Under the pieces are notes generated by a model. It made no database searches and was not told where the DNA came from. It saw nothing but the letters and a program-made list of their open reading frames with translations. Shown piece after piece: positions 46,230 to 53,498 of a stretch of 64,000 nt of DNA (the first letter of the stretch is position 1; every line of letters starts with the position of its first letter). A program made the position numbers and the translations under genes. The stretch is from Pseudomonadota bacterium (GTDB taxonomy: Bacteria; Myxococcota_A; UBA796; UBA9615): assembly GCA_024229515.1 (NCBI GenBank), contig JAAESI010000277.1, positions 80,911-144,910 on the forward strand, in the 5' to 3' direction.

Positions 46230-47315
46230 ATGAGCCAACGTTCCAAGCGCTACCGCGCACGCGTCGTCCTGTTCGACCGTCGCGAGGTCCTCAAGATGGG
46301 CGCCGCCGCCACCGTGGCCGGCTCCGTGCTGCCGGCGTGCGACACCCTGAGCCTCCCCGAGGTCCAGCTGCTCGACGAAATCCCCGGGGTCATCTCCAAC
46401 GAAGACTTCTACGTCCAGAGCGCCTTTGGCACCCCCGACGTCAACCCCGACACGCACACCTGCACCATCGTCGACGGCGACGGCAACGAGCTTGCCTCCT
46501 TCGACAAGGAGTTCGTCCTCGGACTCGCCGCCCGCGAGCGCGAACACACGCTGCAGTGCATCGGCGCCAACCCGCGGTTCCTCTTCATCGGCAACGCCGT
46601 GTGGGCCGGCCTCCCCTTCCGCGAGGTGCTCGAGGAGCTCGGCGTCGAGGTCCCCGACGCCGACGACTGGATGCGCATCACCGGCGTCGACGACTACGCC
46701 ACCGGCCTCCCCTCCACCGATCTGGACGGCACCGACGGCGCCGACCCGATGTGGCTCGTCTGGCTCATGAACGGCGAGGACGTGCCCGCCGTCCACGGCG
46801 CCCCCTTCCGCTTCCTCGTCCCCGGCCGCTACGGCACCAAGAACCCCAAGTGGCCCCGCGAGGTCGCCTTCGTGCAGGACGAGTTCGTCGGCCACTGGGA
46901 GTCCCGCGGCTGGTCCCAGCTCGCCACCTACCAGACCAACGGCCTCGTGCTCAGCCCCCCCACCATGGCGGTCGTCGGCAGCGGCACCATCCGCGTGCTC
47001 GGCTCCGCCTTCTCCGGCCACACCCAGATCACCCGCGTGGAGGTCACCACCGACGGCGGGGACTCCTGGACCGACGCCGTCATCGACTACAACGCCGAAG
47101 GCTCCGACATCCCCCCCGACGCCACCGACGTCAACGAAGGACGCCACATCTGGACCGTCTGGTCCTACGACTGGCAGCTCGACGAACCCGGCGACTACAG
47201 CATCCAGATCCGGGTCACCGACGAAACGGGGCACACCTCCGATCTCGACCCCGCCGGGACCGACCGGTTCAACGGCTACAACGCCGGCATGGCCATCGAC
47301 CTGGACGTCACCTGA
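46230..47315 (+). CDS. Tat-exported molybdopterin oxidoreductase of the sulfite oxidase family
   Basis: 361 residues; GGAGG six bases before the ATG fixes the start. A Tat signal (DRREVLKMGAAATVAGSVLPAC) leads to the periplasm; the Cys at its end could be lipidated. The molybdopterin domain contains HTLQCIGANPRF (with the Mo-ligand-type Cys of CxGN) and VHGAPFRFLVPGRYG, which is typical of the family, then TKNPKWPREVAF. The C-terminal 130 residues form the Ig-like dimerisation domain (ITRVEVTTDGGDSWTDAVI). The enzyme probably oxidises sulfite or reduces an S/N-oxide in the periplasm. No haem domain is present, so electrons must pass to a separate carrier. Confidence 0.85.
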   Translation: MSQRSKRYRARVVLFDRREVLKMGAAATVAGSVLPACDTLSLPEVQLLDEIPGVISNEDFYVQSAFGTPDVNPDTHTCTIVDGDGNELASFDKEFVLGLAAREREHTLQCIGANPRFLFIGNAVWAGLPFREVLEELGVEVPDADDWMRITGVDDYATGLPSTDLDGTDGADPMWLVWLMNGEDVPAVHGAPFRFLVPGRYGTKNPKWPREVAFVQDEFVGHWESRGWSQLATYQTNGLVLSPPTMAVVGSGTIRVLGSAFSGHTQITRVEVTTDGGDSWTDAVIDYNAEGSDIPPDATDVNEGRHIWTVWSYDWQLDEPGDYSIQIRVTDETGHTSDLDPAGTDRFNGYNAGMAIDLDVT

Positions 47316-48235
47316 TGCTGTGCCGACGGCTCATCCTCGCGTCCCTCGTCGGCGCCCTCCTGCTCCCCTCCTTCGCGCACGCGGGAGCCTGGACCAAGGG
47401 CTGGGGCGAGTACTACACAAAGCTCGGCGCCGACTACTACAAGGCCGCTCAGTACGTCGATCCGAGCACCGGCGAGGAGGTCGAAGGGCTCAGCTTCTTC
47501 GGCCACCAGTACTCGCTGTACGGCGAGTTCGGCGTGCTCCCCGTCTGGCCCCTGCAGGTCTCCTTCTTCGTCCCCGTCACCCTCGGCACCACCACGTTCG
47601 AGGAGGACATGGTCTTCCAGCCCGGCGAGCGCGGTCGCGCCAGCTCGGCCCGGTTCGGGGACGCGAAGTTCTCCCTTCAGGCCGCCATCCTGAAGAAGAA
47701 CTTCCAGCTCAGTCCCTCGTTCGACGTCAAGGTGCCGCTCTACTCCAACGACAACGTCGGCTCCAAGTTCGGCATCTGGAGCGAAGCGTTCCCCCTCCCC
47801 GGCGACGGACAGCTCGACTTCACGGGCTGGGTGAACATCGGCGGCGCCATCCCCAAGACCCCGATGTTCATGCAGGGCGGGGTCGGCTACCGGCACCGCT
47901 CCAACGTCTTTGTCGGCTACGACACCGACCTCGACTTCGTCGACGGCGTCCCCTTCACCTACACCCTCGGCGCCAACGTCGGCCCCCTGCTGGGCATGTT
48001 CCAGGTCGACGGGATCAAGAACCTCAAGGCCGACGAGATCACCCGCGAGAACCTCAGCCTCGGCGTCGCCATGTTCCTGACCGTGTGGCGCGGCCTCGCG
48101 CTCGAAGCCCGGTTCGCCGGCGAGGTCTGGGCCAACAACGCCGCCCAGGGGATCAGCGCCGGAGTCGGCCTGTCCTGGCGCATGCCCTACCCCGGATACG
48201 TGCCCAAGGCTCGCAAAGCCAAAACGGACGGGTAA
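47315..48235 (+). CDS. Outer-membrane beta-barrel protein
   Basis: 306 residues; the ATG shares one base with the upstream stop (TGATG). A signal peptide (MLCRRLILASLVGALLLPSFAHA) precedes alternating amphipathic strands with many aromatic residues (WGEYYTKLGADYYKAAQYV, YSLYGEFGVLPVWPLQVSFFVPV). It is a probable porin-like or transporter barrel of about 14 strands, similar in texture to the phenol-degradation MetA/outer-membrane families. Coupling to the molybdopterin oxidoreductase suggests it imports that enzyme's substrate. Confidence 0.75.
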   Translation: MLCRRLILASLVGALLLPSFAHAGAWTKGWGEYYTKLGADYYKAAQYVDPSTGEEVEGLSFFGHQYSLYGEFGVLPVWPLQVSFFVPVTLGTTTFEEDMVFQPGERGRASSARFGDAKFSLQAAILKKNFQLSPSFDVKVPLYSNDNVGSKFGIWSEAFPLPGDGQLDFTGWVNIGGAIPKTPMFMQGGVGYRHRSNVFVGYDTDLDFVDGVPFTYTLGANVGPLLGMFQVDGIKNLKADEITRENLSLGVAMFLTVWRGLALEARFAGEVWANNAAQGISAGVGLSWRMPYPGYVPKARKAKTDG

Positions 48236-48245
48236 TCTGGCGGCG

Positions 48246-48827
48246 ATGCGCCGCTGTTTGCTGATCCTGCTGTTGCTGGTGAGCGCGTGTGGAGGGGACG
48301 AAGAGCCCCCGCTCGAGCCTCCGCCCCTCGAAGACCCGGACGTTCCGACGCCCCCGCCGGAGTACGCCAACCCGACCCTGGATGTGAGCTCCGGTCAGGA
48401 GCCGCTCCCCGAAGGGGTCGAGGCGGCCACGCCCCCCGCCGAGAAGCCCGAAGCGACGCCCGCGGCGGACCCTCACCCCGAGACCGACGAACCTCACCCC
48501 GCGATCGAGCTGGGCACCCTCACCGTCGTCGAAGCCGTGGCCGCCTCCGACATCGTCGATCGACGCCCGCAGGGGGACCCCCCATTCGCCGACGGCAGCG
48601 AGGTCAACATCTTCACCCGCATCGAGAACCCGGGCGGGCACCAGCGCACCATCCGCCACCAGTGGCACTACGACGGAAGCCGCCGCTCCAACGTCGCCCT
48701 CAAGGTCAAGGGCACGACCTGGCGCACCTGGTCGACCCGCCCGGTCTACGGCGTCGGCGAGTGGCGCGTGGACGTCGTCGACGAGGCGGGGACCGTGCTC
48801 GAGTCCGTCACCTTCACGGTGAAGTAG
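48246..48827 (+). CDS. DUF2914-domain lipoprotein
   Basis: 193 residues. A lipoprotein signal (MRRCLLILLLLVSACGG) is followed by about 70 residues of Pro/Glu-rich linker (EEPPLEPPPLEDPDVPTPPP). The last 100 residues match DUF2914 (VNIFTRIENPGGHQRTIRHQW, KVKGTTWRTWSTRPVYGVGEW). The domain's role is not known; it often sits on membrane-anchored proteins in Proteobacteria. It lies 10 bases after the outer-membrane gene and may end that operon. Confidence 0.8.
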   Translation: MRRCLLILLLLVSACGGDEEPPLEPPPLEDPDVPTPPPEYANPTLDVSSGQEPLPEGVEAATPPAEKPEATPAADPHPETDEPHPAIELGTLTVVEAVAASDIVDRRPQGDPPFADGSEVNIFTRIENPGGHQRTIRHQWHYDGSRRSNVALKVKGTTWRTWSTRPVYGVGEWRVDVVDEAGTVLESVTFTVK

Positions 48828-48873
48828 AGTCTTCGCAAAAGTTCGCAACGCCCCGTCCTTCGGGGAGTACGAG

Positions 48874-49923
48874 ATGCACATCAGCAACGACGACGGCCGG
48901 ACCTGGACGCCCCGCATCGAAGCCCACCGGGGCGGCGCGGTGCCCGCCAGCCGGAGCCTCCTGGGGGACGTCCTGCGCGCCACCGACCGCGTCAGCCGCC
49001 GCTACCCCGGCGCCTACTTCGAGCTCTGCCGACGCAACGATCACGCCGTGACCTCGTTCGGCCACAAGGTGTTCGTGCGCCTCGACAGCCGCGTCTTCGG
49101 ACGCTTCCCCTTCACCGATCGCACCCCGTTCGACGCCTACGTCGCCGAGCAGATGCACGACGGCGACGTGCGCTGGCACAGCTTCGAGGCGCGCCTCAGC
49201 ATTGCCCGCGAGGTGCTCCGCGAGCAGTACGCCTTCAACGTCCGCCGGCACCCCGAGTGGGCCGCCAAGGACGCCCTCCACCAGGACGTCGTCGCCGCCC
49301 TCAAGGCCGACTTCCCGACCTGGCCCGGCCGCTCCGCCCGCTACCCCCGGTACGGCCTCACCTCCTGGCCCGGCGGCCCCCGGTCCGTGCGTCCCGACTG
49401 GGATCGCGACGACGTGGTCCGCATCGTCACCCGCCGCGCCGGCTGGCCGCTGGCGACCCGCATCGAGCTCGTCCTCGCCAAGCGTGGCGCCCCGATGTAC
49501 CCCGCCGCAGTCTCCGCGATCCTGCAGGACGCCGACGTCGCCGCGAGCGACTCGTCCCTCGACCCGGACGCCCTCGGAGCGTCCCGCGAGGCCGACGCCC
49601 TCGAAGGCACCCTCACCGTCCGCCGGCTCGTCGCCGAGCGCTGGGCCACCCTGTCCGACGACGAACAGCAGCTGCTGTCGCTGCTCGCCGCCGGCCGCCC
49701 CTACCGCGAGGTCGTCGAGACCGTGCCGTCGTTCCGCGATCCGTCGGCCGTAACCCGGGCGCTGGCCCGCATCTGCGACCGCTTCGTCAGCGACCTGGTC
49801 GCCGCCCTGAGCCCCGACGGCGCCGGAGCCGAGCCCCTCAAGCCCAAGCAGCAGGCCGAGCTCCTCTTCGGCGTGCTCGCCGAGCTGCCCGACGTGCGCG
49901 CCCAGATGGAGGCCGCGGGATGA
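48874..49923 (+). CDS. HTH protein with sigma-factor-region-4-like C-terminus (first gene of the FecR/CHASE2 operon)
   Basis: 349 residues; GGGGAG before the ATG supports the start. The N-terminal 240 residues match no family I know; they are rich in Arg/Trp/Tyr and helical (VRWHSFEARLSIAREVLREQYAF split at about 105-127). The segment AERWATLSDDEQQLLSLLAAGRPYREVVETV with the following helices (about 255-305) looks like a sigma-70 region 4 or LuxR-type helix-turn-helix. It overlaps the next gene by ATGA and heads five coupled genes. By analogy with sigma/FecR systems it may be the transcriptional output, but this is inference. Confidence 0.6.
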   Translation: MHISNDDGRTWTPRIEAHRGGAVPASRSLLGDVLRATDRVSRRYPGAYFELCRRNDHAVTSFGHKVFVRLDSRVFGRFPFTDRTPFDAYVAEQMHDGDVRWHSFEARLSIAREVLREQYAFNVRRHPEWAAKDALHQDVVAALKADFPTWPGRSARYPRYGLTSWPGGPRSVRPDWDRDDVVRIVTRRAGWPLATRIELVLAKRGAPMYPAAVSAILQDADVAASDSSLDPDALGASREADALEGTLTVRRLVAERWATLSDDEQQLLSLLAAGRPYREVVETVPSFRDPSAVTRALARICDRFVSDLVAALSPDGAGAEPLKPKQQAELLFGVLAELPDVRAQMEAAG

Positions 49924-50512
49924 GCCTCGAAGACGCCATCCTCGGCCTGCTCCGCGAGCCTCCGCGCAGCCCTGACGTCGGGGGTTTGAACCCCACCGAG
50001 CAGGTCTTCGCCCACCTCGTGGAGACCGCGCGCGGCGAAGCCATGGCGGACGCCCCCCCGGACCTCCGCTCCTGGGTCGACGGCATGGACGACGACGACC
50101 GCGCCGCCCGCGAGGTCGAACGCTCCCTGGCCGCCGCCGAGATGCTCGAAGGCTGGATCGACCGGGTGCCCGCCCCCGCCGCCGAACGCCTCGCCGCCGC
50201 CTCCGACGACGTACGGGAGCCGTCCTCGACCCCCTTCCCCGCGACCTACAGCGGCGACGGCTGGACGCTGACCCTGGGGATCGAAGAGCAGGGCCGCCTG
50301 TACGTCGCGATCGACGCGACGGCCGCCCCCATCGACGTCGAGGTGCTGCTGGACGAGCTCGCCCCCCCCCCACGCTTCCCGGGAACGCCGGCGCCGCCGC
50401 GATCCTGGGCACCCCCGAGGACGTGCTCGGCGGGCCCGCCGACTTCAACCCCTGGCCGAGCCTCCGGATCCGCGTCGGTGGCGCGGAACTCACCCTGCGG
50501 AGGACCCCGTGA
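49920..50512 (+). CDS. Unknown cytosolic protein, frame interrupted at a C10 tract
   Basis: About 197 residues if repaired. It begins MSLEDAILGLLREPPRSPDV and is helical and acidic for 100 residues, then has a beta-type domain (GWTLTLGIEEQGRLYVAID). At 50362-50371 ten C residues put the frame off. With 8 or 11 C the chain continues TLPGNAGAAAILGTPEDV and ends SLRIRVGGAELTLRRTP at a stop overlapping the next start (GTGA). Unrepaired, it would run 440 bases into the FecR gene. Position suggests an anti-sigma-like or adaptor role, but no zinc-finger or membrane segment is present. The tract may be a sequencing error or a phase-variable switch. Confidence 0.6.
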
Positions 50513-51660
50513 CCCGCCTCGCCGTCACGCTCGGACTCCTGGCCGCGCTGCTGCTCCCGGGCGCGGCGCAGGCCCTCGAGCCGATGCCCCCCGCGGGCAC
50601 CACCGTCTACGGCAAGGTCACCGTGCTCAAGGACAAGCGCGCCGGCTTCTTCGAGGACGTGCGCAAGGTCAGCCGGGAGGTGACGTTCATCCGCGACGGG
50701 ACCGAGCGCCCCGCGACCCCGGAGATGACCGTCTACGAGGGCGACGCCATCCGCGTGGCCCAGGGCGCGTGCGTGATCGAGACCCCCGCGGGCTGGCGGG
50801 TGGAGATCGCGGAACGCTCGCAGGTCCGGCTCGAGCGATCCGTCATCCAGCGCCTCGGCGAGGTCTTCTATCAGGTCAGCGGAGCCTTCTCGGTGACCGT
50901 GGACGACGTCGAACTGCTCGTCGAAGGCACCGGCTTCAAGGTCACGCGTGACGTGCCCGGCAACGGCGAACTCATCGTCGCCGAGGGCGGCGTCCGCTAC
51001 CGCATCCCCAGCATCCCTGGCGAGAAGGTGAAGGCCGGCCACGCCTTCGAGTTCACGCAGACCGAGGCGGGTGACCTCCGCACGCTGGAAGGCGGGGAGC
51101 TGCAGGAGCTGCGTGCGTGGCGGGCCGAGCGGTTCGAGCCGTCGGTCGTTGCGGGCCTGCGCCGCAACCGCGCGATGATCCGGATCGAGGGCGGCCTCGC
51201 CTTCTTCGACGGCCTCCAGAGCTGGGGTCGCGGCGGCGTGGCAGCCCGAGTGCGGGCCTACGGCCCCCTCTGGATCGGCGGCGGCCTCGGCGTCATGGTG
51301 CGTCGCGGTGCGGATGTCCCCACCAGCCCCGTGCTGATGGCCCTCCCCATCCACCTGGGCGCCCGCTTCATCGCCGACCTGCCTCGCAGCTTCTTCATCG
51401 GGGGCGGCATCGACTTCACGATGATCGTGGGCGAGCGCTGCTCCAACGTGCAGGACTGCGAGCGCGTCACCAACGTCGAACCGGGCGGACGCCTCGCCGC
51501 CGACGTCGGCCTGCTGCTGTCCAAGCGGGTCGGCTTCGACCTCGAGTTCAGCGGCGGCGTCTCCCGGTTCCGCCTCCCGTCGGCGGCGCCCGGCGATCCC
51601 CCCACCGCCATCATCGTGCCCCAACTCCACCTCTCCCTCGGCCTCTTCATCCGGCTATGA
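50509..51660 (+). CDS. FecR-domain protein with C-terminal beta-barrel-like region
   Basis: 383 residues from GTG at 50509. A signal peptide (MTRLAVTLGLLAALLLPGAAQA) is followed by a FecR domain (about residues 60-170: VYEGDAIRVAQGACVIETP, RLERSVIQRLGEVFYQVSG, VLLVEGTGFKV-like segment DVELLVEGTGFKVTRD). From about 210 to the end, alternating Gly/aromatic strands ending LHLSLGLFIRL resemble an outer-membrane barrel. In classical systems FecR is an anti-sigma/sensor in the inner membrane. Here it is exported and fused to a barrel-like part, so it may bind cell-wall or polymer ligands. It is the third gene of the coupled operon. Confidence 0.75.
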   Translation: MTRLAVTLGLLAALLLPGAAQALEPMPPAGTTVYGKVTVLKDKRAGFFEDVRKVSREVTFIRDGTERPATPEMTVYEGDAIRVAQGACVIETPAGWRVEIAERSQVRLERSVIQRLGEVFYQVSGAFSVTVDDVELLVEGTGFKVTRDVPGNGELIVAEGGVRYRIPSIPGEKVKAGHAFEFTQTEAGDLRTLEGGELQELRAWRAERFEPSVVAGLRRNRAMIRIEGGLAFFDGLQSWGRGGVAARVRAYGPLWIGGGLGVMVRRGADVPTSPVLMALPIHLGARFIADLPRSFFIGGGIDFTMIVGERCSNVQDCERVTNVEPGGRLAADVGLLLSKRVGFDLEFSGGVSRFRLPSAAPGDPPTAIIVPQLHLSLGLFIRL

Positions 51661-53498
51661 GACGCGCCCTCCCCCTCGCCGTGATCGCGGCCGCCCTCGC
51701 CGGCGGACTCGGGGTCGTGTTCGCCGGCGGCGGTCCGGCCCAGCTCGATCTCGAAGCGACCCTCGTCCCCGGAGTCGATCTCGGCAGCAGCGGCGGCATC
51801 GCCCTCACCACCGGCGACTTCGACAACGACGGACTGGACGATCTCGTCGTCGGCGCACCCTCCGCCCCGGGCGAAGGCGGAGAACCCAACGCGGGCGCGG
51901 CGTGGTGGATCCCCGGCTCCGCCGCTCCCTTCGACACGCTCGATCTCAGCGCCGGCGCGCCCGTCTACGAGATCCGCGGCGGCATCGACGGCGGCGCCCT
52001 CGGCACCGTCGTCAGCAACGTCGGCGACATCGACGGCAACGGCGTGGACGACCTCGCCATCAGCCAGCCCGAGACGGGCGGCGTCGACCCCGTCGTCGAA
52101 CCCGGCCGGGTGTTCCTGTTCTTCGGCAGCAGCGCGGGCCTGACCACGTCGGGCGACGAGCTCGTGCCGGACGCCGAGGTCGGCGGCAGCGTGGGCAACG
52201 ACCAGCGCTTCGGCTCGGCCCTCGGAGGCCCCGGCGACGCCGATGGCGACGGCTTCGGCGACCTCCTCATCGGCTCCCCCGGGCACCCCGGCGGCTTCGA
52301 CTGCGGCGCGGCCTGGATCGTCTACGGACGAGGCACGTGGGCCGGCGGCGGGGAGGTCTCCGCCCTCGCCGACACCGCGCTGTTCGCGGGCGCCACCGGC
52401 AACGAGCTCGGCGGCGCGGCGGTCGCCTGGGCCGGCGACTGGGACGGCGACGGCGGCGACGAGTTCGGCGTGGGCCTGCCCGGCGCCCCCGCGGGCAACG
52501 ACGTCGGCCAACTGCACCTGCTCCCCGGCCGAAACGCGGCCAACCTCGCGACCGGCCGCTACCCCCTCAACGCGGGCCAGCTCGCCAGCGGCTTCGGCGT
52601 CGGCGCGATCGTCGTGGGCGGCTTCCCCAGCCACGAGTTCGGCTCCCAGCTGTTCGCCGGCGGCGACCTCGACGGCGACTCCGAGCCAGACCTGATCGTC
52701 GGTGCGCCGGCAGACGTCGCCCCCGCCTCCCCCGGCGCGGGCCTGTACCTGCAGACGCCGGTCGTGCTCGACATCATCACGCCTCCCGTGCTCGGTCCCG
52801 TCACCCCCGGCGGTGGCCCGGTCGTGGACGCCGGCGGCTGCGGCACCAACGGCCCGTTCGGCTTCGCCGCCGTGGGCGACGGCACCTTCTTCGTCGGCAC
52901 CCCCTGCGCCGCCTCCCCCGCCCTCCCCGGACCGGGGGCGTGGTTCTTCGAGCCGCCGGCGGGCTGGAACGTGCCCCTGGACTTCCTCGCCGCGACCGAG
53001 GGATGGCTCGACGCGGTGCCCGACAGCGACGCCGGCGTCGCGCTCGCAGCCGGCGACCTGGACGGCGATACGTTCGTCGATCTGGCGGTCGGCACCCCCC
53101 GACTGGACCCCGGCGGCGGCATCACCGGCGGCGTGTTCATCCTCTGGGACGCCCTCGGCCAGGGCCCCACCGGCGACGACGACGACTCCGGTGACGACGA
53201 CGACTCCGGCAGCGACGACGACGACAGCGGCGACGACGATGACTCCGGCAACGACGACGACTCCGGCGATGACGATGACTCCGGCGATGACGACGACTCC
53301 GGCGGCGACGACGACGACGCCACGGACGACGACGACATCAGCGACGACGACGACTCCGCCGAGCCGTCCGACCGCTGCGCCATCTGCGGCACCTTCGGCT
53401 GGGTCGTCTGCGGCATCGCGGAGCCGGCGAGCTCCCCCTCCTCGCTGGCGCTCCTGTTCGTCGGCCTCGCCGCCCTGGGCCTACGCCGGCGGCGATGA
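51657..53498 (+). CDS. FG-GAP-repeat surface protein with DDDDSG linker and MYXO-CTERM-like tail
   Basis: 613 residues with ATGA overlap at both ends. A signal peptide is followed by five or six FG-GAP/integrin-alpha-like repeats, each with a calcium loop (GDFDNDGLDDLVVGAP, GDIDGNGVDDLAI, GDADGDGFGDLLIGSP, GDWDGDGGDEFGVGLP, GDLDGDSEPDLIVGAP, GDLDGDTFVDLAVGTP), which form a beta-propeller. Residues 505-568 are a GDDDDSG-type acidic linker. The tail CAICGTFGWVVCG, a hydrophobic segment and LRRRR is MYXO-CTERM-like, with a Trp between the Cys pairs as in the 39267-40149 protein. It is probably displayed on the cell surface as a ligand-binding or sensory part of the operon. Confidence 0.85.
   Translation: MRRALPLAVIAAALAGGLGVVFAGGGPAQLDLEATLVPGVDLGSSGGIALTTGDFDNDGLDDLVVGAPSAPGEGGEPNAGAAWWIPGSAAPFDTLDLSAGAPVYEIRGGIDGGALGTVVSNVGDIDGNGVDDLAISQPETGGVDPVVEPGRVFLFFGSSAGLTTSGDELVPDAEVGGSVGNDQRFGSALGGPGDADGDGFGDLLIGSPGHPGGFDCGAAWIVYGRGTWAGGGEVSALADTALFAGATGNELGGAAVAWAGDWDGDGGDEFGVGLPGAPAGNDVGQLHLLPGRNAANLATGRYPLNAGQLASGFGVGAIVVGGFPSHEFGSQLFAGGDLDGDSEPDLIVGAPADVAPASPGAGLYLQTPVVLDIITPPVLGPVTPGGGPVVDAGGCGTNGPFGFAAVGDGTFFVGTPCAASPALPGPGAWFFEPPAGWNVPLDFLAATEGWLDAVPDSDAGVALAAGDLDGDTFVDLAVGTPRLDPGGGITGGVFILWDALGQGPTGDDDDSGDDDDSGSDDDDSGDDDDSGNDDDSGDDDDSGDDDDSGGDDDDATDDDDISDDDDSAEPSDRCAICGTFGWVVCGIAEPASSPSSLALLFVGLAALGLRRRR
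53172..53360 (+). repeat. DDDDSG-coding tandem repeat
   Basis: About ten imperfect units of 15-18 bases (GACGACGACGACTCCGGC and variants) encode the acidic linker of the FG-GAP protein. In-frame units could change linker length by recombination. The third codon positions vary (GAT/GAC), so the array is not a recent perfect expansion. Confidence 0.85.

Noticed and set aside
53172..53360. Possible CRISPR or minisatellite array
   Set aside because: Units are in-frame coding repeats without spacers; they encode an acidic linker.
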